NCBI GenBank assembly: GCA_947652115.1
Contig: OX393562.1
Coordinates: forward strand, 26,706,407 to 26,770,406
Origin: Blastomussa wellsi
Taxonomy: Eukaryota > Cnidaria > Anthozoa > Scleractinia > Plerogyridae
DNA length: 64,000 bases
Reading direction: 5' to 3'
Below, piece by piece: positions 11,659 to 24,600 of the stretch; the first letter of the stretch is position 1; the number at the start of each line of letters is the position of its first letter. Under the pieces are notes generated by a model. The model ran no database searches. It was not told the DNA's origin and saw only the letters and a list, made by a program, of their open reading frames with translations. The position numbers and the translations under genes are program-made.

Positions 11659-11901
11659 GCTTGCCTTCCAGGATGGCGGATTTTTTACCATGTGACCGTT
11701 TGTTGCAAAAGGCCTATTGACGATGGCCTAATCTGCTAGAGTTCCCATATAAGTATACTTATAATGATCTTCCGTTCCATGCATCCTCGTAGACCCGGGG
11801 CAGTTATTCGGGGCGAAACGAAGTTTACGCGGCAAAATTCGGAACGACGAAAGTTTTCAATAATTGCTGATGAGAGTTCATATTCCCAGAGGATTAAATA
11901 A

Positions 11902-12197
11902 CAATTATTCCATGAGCCCGCGTTGGATATGAAGTGATAAAATAACCAACGAGCGCGTAGCGCGAGTTGGTTATAATCACTTCATATCCAACAAGGGCGA
12001 ATGGAATAATTGCTTTAGTAAATTCTCAAACCGGGTTTTGCCGCCGATTTTTATTTCCACAATTTTACAAAGCGTAAAATAAAAACTTGGCGCACTATTT
12101 TCCATATGACGTAAAACTCCGACTATTGGCTCATAGTCGGAGTTTTTTAACCAATCAAAAAGCTAGAAATGCAATAGTCGGAGCTGAGAATATACTA
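11902..12197. mobile_element. MITE, copy 1 of a family also at 31312-31614
   Basis: A foldback core at 11902-12012 has arms starting CAATTATTCCAT and containing TTGGATATGAAGTGAT, around a centre GAGCGCGTAGCGCGAG. A second segment carries a palindromic ACTCCGACTATTGGCTCATAGTCGGAGT block. The same elements in reverse orientation make the copy at 31312-31614. Confidence 0.75.
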
Positions 12198-12204
12198 AAT
12201 CCAA

Positions 12205-12370
12205 ATAGACCAATTCCGATATATTAAAATTCTAACATGGCGCCGAGGCTTAGGGGAATAAAACAAAAGAAATTATTTATTCATCCCTAAACCTCGATGT
12301 AAAATCTTTTGTTTTATTCCCCTAAGCCTCGGTGACATGTTAGAATATTAATATATCGGAATTGGTCTAT
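12205..12370. mobile_element. Near-perfect palindromic MITE, 166 bp
   Basis: The two arms of about 65 bp (12205-12269 and 12306-12370) differ at only a few positions. Each begins ATAGACCAATTCCGATATAT and includes GAGGCTTAGGGGAATAAAAC. A 36-bp AT-rich loop separates them. No ORF. It lies just beyond the 3' end of the spondin coding sequence and could add hairpin structure to the 3' UTR. Confidence 0.8.
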
Positions 12371-12625
12371 TGCATGATTGCAAAGCTAGTTTGGTGAGCC
12401 ATCATATAACGTACCTACCCGTGGCCGTCTTACCGCTGGCCAAGGTGAACGAAGGTGCGAGTTGAAACAAGTGAAACCCCCGGTAGGGTAGCAGCTCTCG
12501 TAAGCTGATAATTCTACTGGTAGCAGTTGCTATTGCTTTAGGGGGTAGGGGCATTGTTCCTGTTGTTTGTTCTGTTGTCCTCCCAATGCGTCGCAAGCCA
12601 TTCACGTCAGACCTTACGAGAGCTG

Positions 12626-15600
12626 CTACTTAGCCCAATGAAACTGCTTCTTACCAGGACACTTGGCAGGTATACACTTTCTTCTCTCTTTGCGTTTTGT
12701 TGGGCAGCTTTCTCCGCCCTTCTTCTCCCTTTTTATGATCTTTCTTACCCGAAACTTCTTTCCTCGGTTGCATTTTTTAGAGCATGGAGTCCAAGGAGAC
12801 CATCCTGTCACTATACAATCTGGTGACGAGAAGTGAACATGATTGTAACTTTAACTGCTTCACGTGTATTTGATTTCATTCTTCTTGGGAGAAAACATTT
12901 GCCTATTTTAAATTCCTGACATCAAAAGTTTTGTTCCAAAAATTCATTATGTGCATAGAATGTAAAGACACTTGCTATTCATCTACTCTAATACGTCGCT
13001 ACAGTTGTCCGATTCAGTACTTCCTTTAGGGCAGGTTTAGGCCCCGTCCACACGTATCCGTTTTCATTTGAAAACGAAACTTTTTTGTTACGGATACGGT
13101 TTCTGTCCACACGTATCCGATGAAAACGGTCACCGAAAACGCAACTTTTTTGTTACGGAGTCGGCTTCTGTCCACACGCATCCAATGAAAACGGTCACCG
13201 AAAACGCAACTTTTTGAAAACGCTTTCCAGAGTGGAATTTTTTGAAAACGCCGTTTTCGTCTTCACGTGTAGACGGGGGAAAACGGAACTTTTCGAAAAG
13301 GATGACGTACCAGTATTGGATCCAGCCCACCCGCGCGAAAGAAAATGGTACCACGTGGCTTCCCTTCCTATCTTGCGGGTTCATTTTACCGGTAAATGCG
13401 CATACACCGTTAGCGGCATCTGCGTTTTCGGATCGTTTCGGCGTTTTCGTGTGAACGGGTGAAAACGATATGAAAACGCTACGTGCGGACGCGAATATTT
13501 TTGAAAACGGAGAAAATACGTTGCGTTTTCAAACGAAAATACGTGTGGGCGGGGCCTTAGTTTTATGGGTCAATAAATGAATAAACTAAACCATATTAGA
13601 GGTGATGTAAGTACATGTAAAGCGATGCTACATAATATTCTTCATTCTCCACGGTTTTAGGCAGAAATTCAACTAATTGTGATTTAATTTATAAGTATTT
13701 TCTTGCTGGTTTGTTTGGTTTGTTCCCGGATTTACTTCCTCAGCTTCACGACTTTTGATTGTGCCAGTGGTGTACAATCTCTAGGTTTCTTTACGCGATA
13801 CCAGAAAACAGAAATGAAAGTATCAGAAATGGGCTTTATCAGCCTTAATTTTTATTGTACGCAATACTGCTACAGAAATTTATAATCTCTTACCGTTAGC
13901 CTTCTCCAAAGAACACTTTGGAAGCTTACATCGCCTCCATTTAATAAGAAAATGGGCTTCAGGACACTGCTTTCCTCCAGGCTCTGCCTTTTGTAGAACT
14001 GTGCGCGATCGGAAACGTCCACCTCTGCTGCATGTGCCTCGGCATCCGCTCCATGGCGACCAAGCTGACAGCTTGCAATTGGTCGGTTTGGGGGTATTAA
14101 CAGTTGGATTGACAGTAACTAAGGAGAGAGTGGTTTGAATTTTCGCGAGCATCACTTCAAAAACTCAGTTACACCAAGGGAAACCTACACATCGTGGTAC
14201 AGGTTTGGTAAAAGTGCTATTTAGTATATCAAACACGGGCAGCGCAGTATTTTTAACGAACTTGAGAGTTGTTTGGATAGCCGATGAAACATTGTCTCGA
14301 ACGTTTGTTATATATCTTCTCAATCGAAACAAAAACTAAGGGGAAAACAGAGAAATAAAATCGTCAAAATCTATGCTAATTGCAATCTTTCCCGTAAAAC
14401 CGTGAACACCAGAAATGTTTATGGAATGTTGTTGTGTTACAAAGAAAAAGCCAATCAGGTGTGAGAAAACTAAACCGCAAACAGCAACGGTCATTAGTTT
14501 GTGGTTTTGAGGTTTGTTCGCGTGTCCTGAACTTTGCTGCGATTGGTCACTACACAATAAACATTCCAGAAATTTTTTCTTGTGTTCACGGTTTTACGGG
14601 AAAGACTGTAAGACTTCCTTCACGGTTATGGTTTTCTTTGCTTTAACTCGATGAATTACTAATGAGTTTGAGAAATATATGGGAATGAGCGAGTGAGTGA
14701 TTACACTGAAGCTAAAAAGTAGACCAAAGTGATATCATCGTGAAACCCTTTGACAGTGCCAAGGACTAAACTCTTTTACTTCCACAATGTTATCGAGCAG
14801 TGAGTTCATATGATTTCGTTTTGCTGCTCAAGGTGGCTCCGTTAACTCTGGGGATGTAAGCTTAAAGTGTGACCATTCAAGTGAAAGTTACTGAGCATTA
14901 ATTTAACGTGGTACTGTTTGTTACATATTGCAAGGCAGTATTTAATTCTAGCGTTCATGGACCAAACCCTCCTGTCTTCAGCATCTTAACATAGTATTGT
15001 GAAACCGTTCAAATGAAAACTGATGGCAGATCAGTACTTTCATGTGGTTCTATTTGCATTTTGTAATGGAAGGTATTATACAGGATGAATTTTGGTGTGA
15101 ACCTAAATTTCTACGAAAGCCCCTAAGTAGGCACTACTCTATAACAAAAGTTCCTTCAGGAGATGCTTTCTTTCAAAAAACGTGCATGACTTCAAGGACC
15201 TATCCCAATCAAATACCGGCAATAAGATTACGTATCACTTACCAGAGCAGTTGGGTTGGATACAAGCTCTGGACTCCAACAGATGTGGACAAGGTATCCC
15301 GTCGTTCATTGGCTTCTTGGTTGTTGCTCGGCCCCTCAGCTGGACACCACGACCACAGGTGACAGAACACGGTTTCCATGACGACCAGCGAGACACTTCA
15401 CAATGAACTCTTGGGGCTATTTTTGAACATAAATCAACAACAGCATTAAACATTTCATGTACTCACACTTGAAATCTAGTTTTTTTTTTCCGAAAATTTA
15501 TTTACGAAAACTGGAAAACCAGACAGGTGAGGACAGAATGGGGCTCAACTTTTCCCCCGAAAATGTTTCTTCTGTCGTAAAGTATGGTTAAGTATGTGCG

Positions 15601-18600
15601 CGAGTCTGCTGGCACATGGCACATCTCGTTCTCCTGAGCATGAAGCGACTGTTAGTATTTCAACTCACCCTAGGGATGGAATAAATACCAGTCGACGTTT
15701 GAATGCAGAGGAACACACGACGTTACGAAGTCTGATAGATGGGATGCTAGTCAATCGTATGCGTGGTTAACCACCCTCCCCCCCCCCCCCCCCTCACCGC
15801 CATTCTACCCCCTAAACAGCATTAAAATTACCCTTACCTATTTATAAACCTGAGTGCAGAGAGGCACTATGAGAGTAAAGCGTCCCCCAAAACACAACGC
15901 AGTACCCCGGCCAGGGCTGGAACCCGATCAGGAGTCCAGCGCGCTAACCATTCGGCAACCACGCCTTACACTGAGCACTTACGTCTCCCAGGGAATGGAG
16001 GCGGTCCCTGCTTTCCGCATTCACCAGAGGTCCGCATCAGTTGTAGTCTAATCTGGCCAAAAGGTCGTTTAATGTCACTTCCATCACTACTGGGGAAGGT
16101 TCCCTGGGCGTGTGTGTTTGCGGTAATGTTCTTTATCGGCTGCTGCGGCACAGATTTGGAATTCGCAGACGTAAAGGTTATCCCGTCATCCGTACCTAAA
16201 AATATATGACGAATACGACCGATTAGAGGTTAGAAAGCTTTCAGCTGGAAATAAATGCAAGTTTGCTCTTGTTGTTTAAAACATTTTCTGTGACATTGTT
16301 AACACGGGTGAGATCGATAAGCTCTAAACCAAAGATAAGTTAAAAGGGGTTTAGCGCAGTTTTCAATTGAGTGTCGTAATACCAACACCAATCATTCTGA
16401 CCAATCACAGAACGACACAGAAAATCTAGTGAACCAATCAACACTCGAAGTACATACATGTAACCGGTGTGAAGGGGGGAAAACGTGCGCGAGTAAGTCA
16501 CGATCGGTTTAATTTGTCTTTACTTCTGATTGGTCGAAAAATTGGCGCGAGCTTTTTTTAACCAATCATGCATTAAGCATTGTAACGCAAAACCAATTCA
16601 AAGCAAATGTGAATTACATTCGACGCTCATATGCGCAAGTAAAAATCGCTCTAACATAGCCTGTGTTTAACTCTGATTCCAATAGCTGTTCCCCTGGACG
16701 AGAGGCTGGTCCTTCCTGAGTAGCCTCAACCAATTGATCAGGTCAGCCATTTGCACTCTTGTGCGGAGAGATGCAAGCAGCACGAGAGTAAAGTGTCTGG
16801 CCATGGAAAAATATATGACATCCCCGAGCGCTCAAAATTGGATTACGCGATCCCGCGTCCATCGTGCTACACATTATGCTACCACGACTCCCTCAGAAGT
16901 AGTGATGAATGTGATTCCATGATTTCGAATTACTAGGCTTAGGTAGTAGTTCATACGTTGCATTTCTGCCGTGTCGAATTCAATTCAAAGAATTAAATTC
17001 GGCAGAAATTCGACGTCTGACTCGGCTGCCGCATATTCCTGTCGCACGTTCGACTGATCTTGTCAAATTATCAAACAGAAATGCGACACCGATTCAAACG
17101 TCGAATTTCTGCCGTGTTCAATCTAATACAATAAGCCTCCATTGAGTATCTTGGTCCGCCATATTGGATACGTAGCATTTGTAGCGATTTTAGCTGGTCG
17201 ACATACACGGCAGTCTCAATTCTGAATTAAGTGCGACGTCTGAATCGACAGTCGCATTCAAGTTCTGCCGCACTTAATTGAATTGAATTCAACCTAGGAG
17301 AAATGCGACGTATGGACCGAGTCTTAGTGATTTTGAAAAATTAAGCTAAGTTTTTCAAGTTTAAGCTAAGTAATCTGTCTCAATCTTCTCCATCCTTAAC
17401 CGTTGTTGTTCCCGTTTGTTTTAGTATCACATCTTTGTTGTTTTTCTCCCTCAGTAAACTAGTAGTTTTAGGTTTCCTACATTTTTTGAGTAATTGTGGT
17501 CGTCACAAGAAAGGGTTCAAAATATCGTGACGTAGCTACTTCCTCAATCAATCAGAAGCAAAACAAAAACTAATCGTAAATCGCTCATACGTGTTTTCCA
17601 GCGCTACGTGCTGGATTCGAGTTTTGATTGGTTCATTAGACTGTTGTGCGATTGATCACATTGAGTTTTGTTTTAATGATACTCAATTGAAAATTTGATC
17701 TATTGCGGCTATTAATATAATTTGTTAGGTCCAAATTACCAGCATCCCATGGATAAAGGTCTTCCACTATAGTTCGTTTCCACGTACAATTCCTGTCGCA
17801 CAGGTTAATCCGGTCCACACCGACGTTCCAATCAGGACTGGGATAAAGCTTGGCCAAGGCTGACACCAAGTTGCGCCTGCTATCCGCTTTAAATGTGGAG
17901 GAAACCTGACCTACTCCTGTATACAACAATCGAGTCTTGATTATGCTGGAAATTAAAATAAATATGTCATATTAGTGCATTTACGAATTAGTCTTGGGTG
18001 GTTAACATTTCATTGAATTCGAACTCTGAAGTCGCTGTATGCATTCACACGTCAGATTAAGAAGAGAAAAAAATGCTGATACCAGGCTTCGAACCTTGGT
18101 TACTGCGGTTAACACGCAGGGTCCTAACCACTATATCGTCATATAAATGTAGATCTCCTTTTCCTGGCAGTTTCAAAATCATAAACGAGCACTAGACGAT
18201 AGGTAATTTATGATGCCAGGCAGTCTGCAGCTTTTCCCTTCACCAAGGAAGCACGGAAAGTCGCAAAACTCCAGAACAAAAATTTATTTTTTAAATCGGC
18301 ACGGTATCAACAAACGCTTTTCATTCAACTAATTTATTCCCTTGTTTTCACGTTACCACGCACCAACCAATAGCGAAGCTCCATCTTTCTGTATATAAAC
18401 AACACACGACCCACAATTCCTTGATTCGCTCCGACGAAGGGCTAACGCTCGAAACGTCAGCTCTCGAATCTCTTTACGGTGGCCAATTCACATTATCAAC
18501 CAAGTTGATAAAACCAAATTATATTGTTATACTTCCCACCGACGCAGCACCACAGTTACTTTAGAAACTTACCCCCTCTATTCTTTTTACTGTTCAGCAT

Positions 18601-21600
18601 AGCTTAATTATATCGGTGATATCCCATATAATTTGTTGTTATAGCAACATGAAAAACCTGACAAAGCTGATAATTTTCTTCATTCCAGAAAAAATAAAAT
18701 AAAAATACGAAAGTATAGCAAAAGCGATGCCGCAAACATTATTCGAACCTGGGCAACCGCGTCGGCAAGACAGTATCCTAACCAGTAGATGATCACGGCA
18801 TGCCACTCTAAATGCGGCTCACTTCAGCAAGAAATTAATTAATCGTCCGTTTCTTGAACGAAACCGACCGGGCGTTAAATAAGTCAACTGAAACAGATAC
18901 TGGGAAGTCACTAGAACAACTACTACCTCGCTACTGTTGGAACTTTTGAGCGTCAGGCAGAGATTATAACGACAACACGTATGATTCGAAAAACAGAAGA
19001 AAAAAAAAGTAAAATCGTGCCGGGACCAGGATTCGAACCTGGGTTACTGCGGCCACAACGCAGGGTCCTAACCACTAGACGATCACGGCATGCCATTTCT
19101 ACATGCGGCTGACTAGAGCAGGGAATTAATCGTCAATTACTTGAACAAAACCGACGGGGCGTAGAATTAAATGGTCGAATCAAAACGTATTTAACAAATG
19201 AACTGAAAACAAATACTTGGAGGTCAGAAGGACAACTTTCTCGCTACTGTTGGAAGCTTTTGGGCGTAAGGTAGGAACACCCTGGCAGGGTCTCCTCCCG
19301 GCCGGATCACCTTGCTCACAAACTCTATTCTTCTGCTCGCGTAGCTCGCGTGTTTGACTAAACGGCAAGGATGCTCGAAGCTAACCTTGCACTTCTATCT
19401 TTTGACGGATTTGATATTCTTAACATGCGTAGAAATCCGACCGATTGGACTTTGCGAATGACCATATGAGAACATATTTAAAACAATGTTGCCTTAACTT
19501 ATCAATAATCGATCCTCTTCAGCTGCTTAATTAGAAACTCGTACCGTCAAAACACCAAAAGAAAAAAGAAGTAAAAGAAGTAAAAACCTGCCGGGACCAA
19601 GATTCCAACCCGGGTTACTGCGACCACAACGCAGGGTCCTAACCACTAGACGATCACGGCATGCCATTTCTACATGAGGCTAATTAGAAATGACAAATAA
19701 TTCCTATAGTTTCAAAAACCGTCTTTCGAATATCGTCATATAAATTTAGTTAGCCTTTACCTGGCAGTTTTAAAATCATAGGTAATTTATGATGCCAGCC
19801 ATAAAGGCTTTGAGGTAACCGTTTAAAAAAACTGTCCCTCAAAAAAGTCGAAAATGCGCAGATGAGATCACAACTTCAAATTTACACCGTTGAACTGAGA
19901 AAGATAGTCATTCCTTTTACTGTTAAGTATAGATTAATTATATCGGTGATATCCCATATGATTTGTTGTTATAGCAACATGAAAAACCTTACAAAGCTGT
20001 GAACTTTCTTCATTCCAGAAAAATAAAATAGAAATACCAAAGTATAGCAAAAGAGATGCCGCGAAGATTACTCTAAATGCGGCTCACTTCAGCAAGAAAT
20101 TAATTAATCGTCAGTTTCTTGAACGAAACCGACCGGGTGTATAATTGAATGGTCCATTCAAAACGTCCTAAATAAGTCACCTGAAACAAATACTGGGAAG
20201 TCACTAGAACAACTACTACCTCGCTACTGTTGGAAGCTTTGAATTGAGCGTCAGATGAGATCACTACTTCAAATTTACTCTGTGCAACTGAAAAAGATAC
20301 TCATTCTTTTTACTGTTCTGCACAAATTAATTATATTGGCGATATTCCATATAATTTGTTGCTATAGGAACATGAAATAGCTGAGAATTTTCTTCATTCC
20401 AGAAATAAAATGCGAACGTATAGTAAAATCATGCCGCGACCAGGATTCGAACCTGGGTTACTGCGGTCACAACGCAGGGTCCTACCCACTAGACGATCAC
20501 AGCATACCACTTAACATATGGCCGTTCCGGAAAAGAAATTAATCGTCAATTGTTTGAAGAAAACCGACTGGGTGTATAACTGAATGGTCCAATCAAATCG
20601 TCTTATATATATGAACTGAAAACATACTGGAAAATTACTAGAACAACTTCCTCGCTCCTGTTTGGAAGATTCTGGGCGTCAGGCAGCAAACGCTCTTGCA
20701 GGATCTCTTCCCCGCCCGATCACTTTGCTGACAAACCCAATTCTCGTCGTTCACTTTGCTGGTATGTTTGATCCAAGGGAGACGAGCTACTCGCAACACA
20801 CGTTGTACTTTGACTTTCGAAGGTTTTGAAATTCTTTTTTTGCATCACATCACGACTAATTCAACTTTGCGAATGATTGTTTCAAAACATATCTTAAAAA
20901 CTGAATGTTGCATTATATCCAACTGCCTACTTAGCTAGAAACCTGTATCATCAAAACTCCAAAAGGAAAACAAGTGAAAACGTGCCGGGACCAGGACTCG
21001 AACCTGGGTTACTGCGGCCACAACGCAGTGTCCTAACCACTAGACGATCACGGCATGCCATTTCTACATGAGGCTGATTAAGAATAGCAAATAATTACTA
21101 TAGGTTTAAAAAACGCAGTTAGAATGTCACCATACAAAAAGGGCCAAAAATGTAGATCACTTATTCTTGGCAGTTTTAAAACAATCAACTAGACGATAGG
21201 TAATTTATGATTCCAGCTATTAAAGGGTTTAAGATAAACGCTTCAAAAATTGCCCTCTAAAATAGTGAAGAATACGTATCGCAACTTCAAATTTCTTGAA
21301 CTGAAAAAGATACTCATTCTATCTACTGTTCAGCATAAATTAATTATACCGGTGATATTCCATATAACTTAGTTGTTGTTATAGCAACATGAAATATCTG
21401 ATATGGCTGATAATTTTCTTCATTCCAAAAAAAATTATCAATAAAAATACGAAGGTACAGCAAAAATGATATCGCGACCAGAATTCGAACCAATCAAAAC
21501 GTCTTAAATATGTCAACTGCAAACAAATACTGGGAAGTCAGCAGAACAACTACCTCGCTACTGTTGGAAGCTTTTGAGCGTCAGAAAGAAAACGCCCTGG

Positions 21601-24600
21601 CAGGGTCTCCTCCCGGCCGGTCACCTTGCTCACAAACTTTATTCTTGCCGCTCGCGTAGCTCGCGTTTGAATCAAGGGCAAGGATAATCGCAGCAAATGT
21701 TGTACTTCTTTGAGATTCTTTACATGACACCACGACTGACTCGACTTTGCAAATGACGGTTTGAAAACATATCTTAAAAATTATTGCCTTTATAAATAAA
21801 CGATCCTATACATCTACTTATTTAGAAACTCGTACCGTCAAAACACCAAAAGAAAAAAAGTAGAAACGTGCCGGGACCAGGGACGATCACGGCATGCCAT
21901 TTCTACATGAGCCGGATTAGAAATGGTAAATATATAGTTCCTATAGTTGTAAAAAACGCATTTCGAATGCCACCATTTACTTGTTGGTTAAAAAATCATC
22001 AACGAACACTGGACGAGAAGTAATTTATAATGCCAGTTATAACGGGTTTAAAAGAATCGAAACGCTTAAAAAATTACACTCAAAAATAGTCGAGAATGTA
22101 GCAAATGATAAGCTTTAGCTGATGATATTCTTCATTACATAAAGCAAAATAAAATAAAATACGAACGTATAGTAAAAAGTGCCGGGACCAGGATTCGAAC
22201 CTGGGTTACTGCGGCCACAACGCAGGGTCCTAACCACTAGACGATCAGGCATGTAATTACTACATGCGGTTGAGTAGAGCAAGAAATTAATATCGTTAAT
22301 TAATTGAACAAAACCAACGGGGCTTAGAATTAAATGGTCCAATCAGAACGTATTTAATAAATGAACTGAAAACAAATACTGGGAAGCCAAAAGAACAACT
22401 TCCTCGCCACTGTTGGAAGCTTTTGGGCGTAAGGTAGGAAACTACATGGCAGGGTCTCCTCCCGGCCGGATCACCTTGCTCACAAACTCTATTCTTGCCG
22501 CTCGCGTAGCTCGCGTGTTTGACTCAAGGGCAAGGATGCTCGAAGCTAACGTTGCACTTCAATCTTTTGACGGATTTGATATTCTTAACATGCGTAGAAA
22601 TCCGATCGCTTGGACTTTGCGAATGACCATATGAGAACATATTTAAAAAAATATTGCCTTAACTTATCAATAATCGATCCTCTTAAGCTGCTTAATTAGA
22701 AACTCGTACCGTCAAAACACCAAAAGAAAAAGAAGTAAAAACGTGCCGGGACCAGGATTCGAACCTGGGTTACTGCGGCCACAACGCAGGGTCCTAACCA
22801 CTAGACGATCACGGCATGCCATTTCTATATGAGGCTGATTAGAAATGACAAATAATTCCCATAGTTTCAAAAACCGTCTTTCGAATATCGTCATATAAAT
22901 TTAGATAGCCTTTTCCTGGTAGGTAATTTATGATGCCAGCCATAAAGGCTTTGAGGTAACCGTTTAAAAAAACTGTCCTCCAAAATAGTCGAAAATGCGC
23001 AGATGAGATCACAACTTCAAATTTACACTGTTGAACTGAAAAAGAAAGTCATTCCTTTTACTGTTCAGTATAGATTAATTATATCGGTGATATCCCATAT
23101 GATTTGTTGTTATAGCAACATGAAAAACCTTACAAAGCTGTTAACTTTCTTCATTCCAGAAAAATAAAATAGAAATACCAAAGTATAGCAAAAGAGATGC
23201 CGCGAAGATTACTCTAAATGCGGCTCACTTCAGCAAGAAATTAATTAATCGTCAGTTTCTTGAACGAAACCGACCGGGTGTATAATTGAATGGTCCATTC
23301 AAAACGTCTTAAATAAGTCACCGAAACAAATACTGGGAAGTCAATAGAACAACTACTACCTCGCTACTGTTGAAAGCTTTGAATTGAGCGTCAGATGAGA
23401 TCGCCACTTCAAATTTACTCTGTTCAACTGAAAAAGATACTCATTCTTTTTACTGTTCTGCACAAATTAATTATATTGGCGATTCCATATAATTTGTTGC
23501 TATAGGAACATGAAATAGCTGAGAATTTTCTTCATTCCAGAAATAAAATGCGAACGTATAGTAAAATCATGCCGCGACCAGGATTCGAACCTGGGTTACT
23601 GCGGTCACAACGCAGGGTCCTACCCACTAGACGATCACAGCATACCACTCAACATACGGCCGTTCCGAAAAAGAAATTAATCGTCAACTGTTTGAAGAAA
23701 ACCGACTGGGTGTATAATTGAATGGTCCAATCAAATCGTCTTATATATATGAACTGAAAACATAAAGGAAAATTACTAGAACAACTTCCTCGCTCCTGTT
23801 TGGAAGATTCTGGGCGTCAGGCAGGAAACGCACTTGCAGGATCTCTTCCCCGCCCGATCACTTTGCTGACAAACCCAATTCTCGTCGTTCACTTTGCTCG
23901 CATGTTTGATCCAAGGGAGACGAGCTGCTCGTAACACACGTTGTACTTTGACTTTCGAAGGTTTTGAAATTCTCTTTTTGCATCACACCACGACTAATTC
24001 AACTTTGCGAATGATTGTTTCAAAACATATCTTAAAAACTGAATGTTGCATTATATCCAACTGCCTACTTAGCTAGAAACCTGTATCATCAAAACTCCAA
24101 AAGAAAAACAAGTGAAAACGTGCCGGGACCAGGATTCGAACCTGGGTTACTGCGGCCACAACGCAGTGTCCTAACCACTAGACGATCACGGCATGCCATT
24201 TCCACATGCGGCTGATTCAAATGTCGTCATATAAATGTAGATCACCTTTACTTGGCAGTTTAAAAATCATCCACGAACGCTAGGCGAGAAGTAATTTATG
24301 ATACCAGCCATTAAGAACTTCAAAAATCGCCCTCCAAAATACTCGAGAATGCACAGATAATTCAAACTCTGTCTTACTCTGTCCAACCAAAAAAATTACT
24401 CATTCTTTCTACTGCCTAGAATAGATTACATCGGCGATATTTCAGAGAACCTGTTACTATAGCTGATGATATTCCTCATTTCAACTATTTCAACAAATTT
24501 GCGTATGACTGTTTGAAAAAATATTTTAAAAAATGTTGCCTTAATTTATAAATCATCAAAACACCGTTGGTAACGTGTTTGACCCAAGGGCGAGGCTAAT

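Noticed and set aside
12402..12605. A further spondin exon
   Set aside because: The frame has no cysteines or WSxW, and no acceptor joined it convincingly; the stop at 12626 gives a sensible end.
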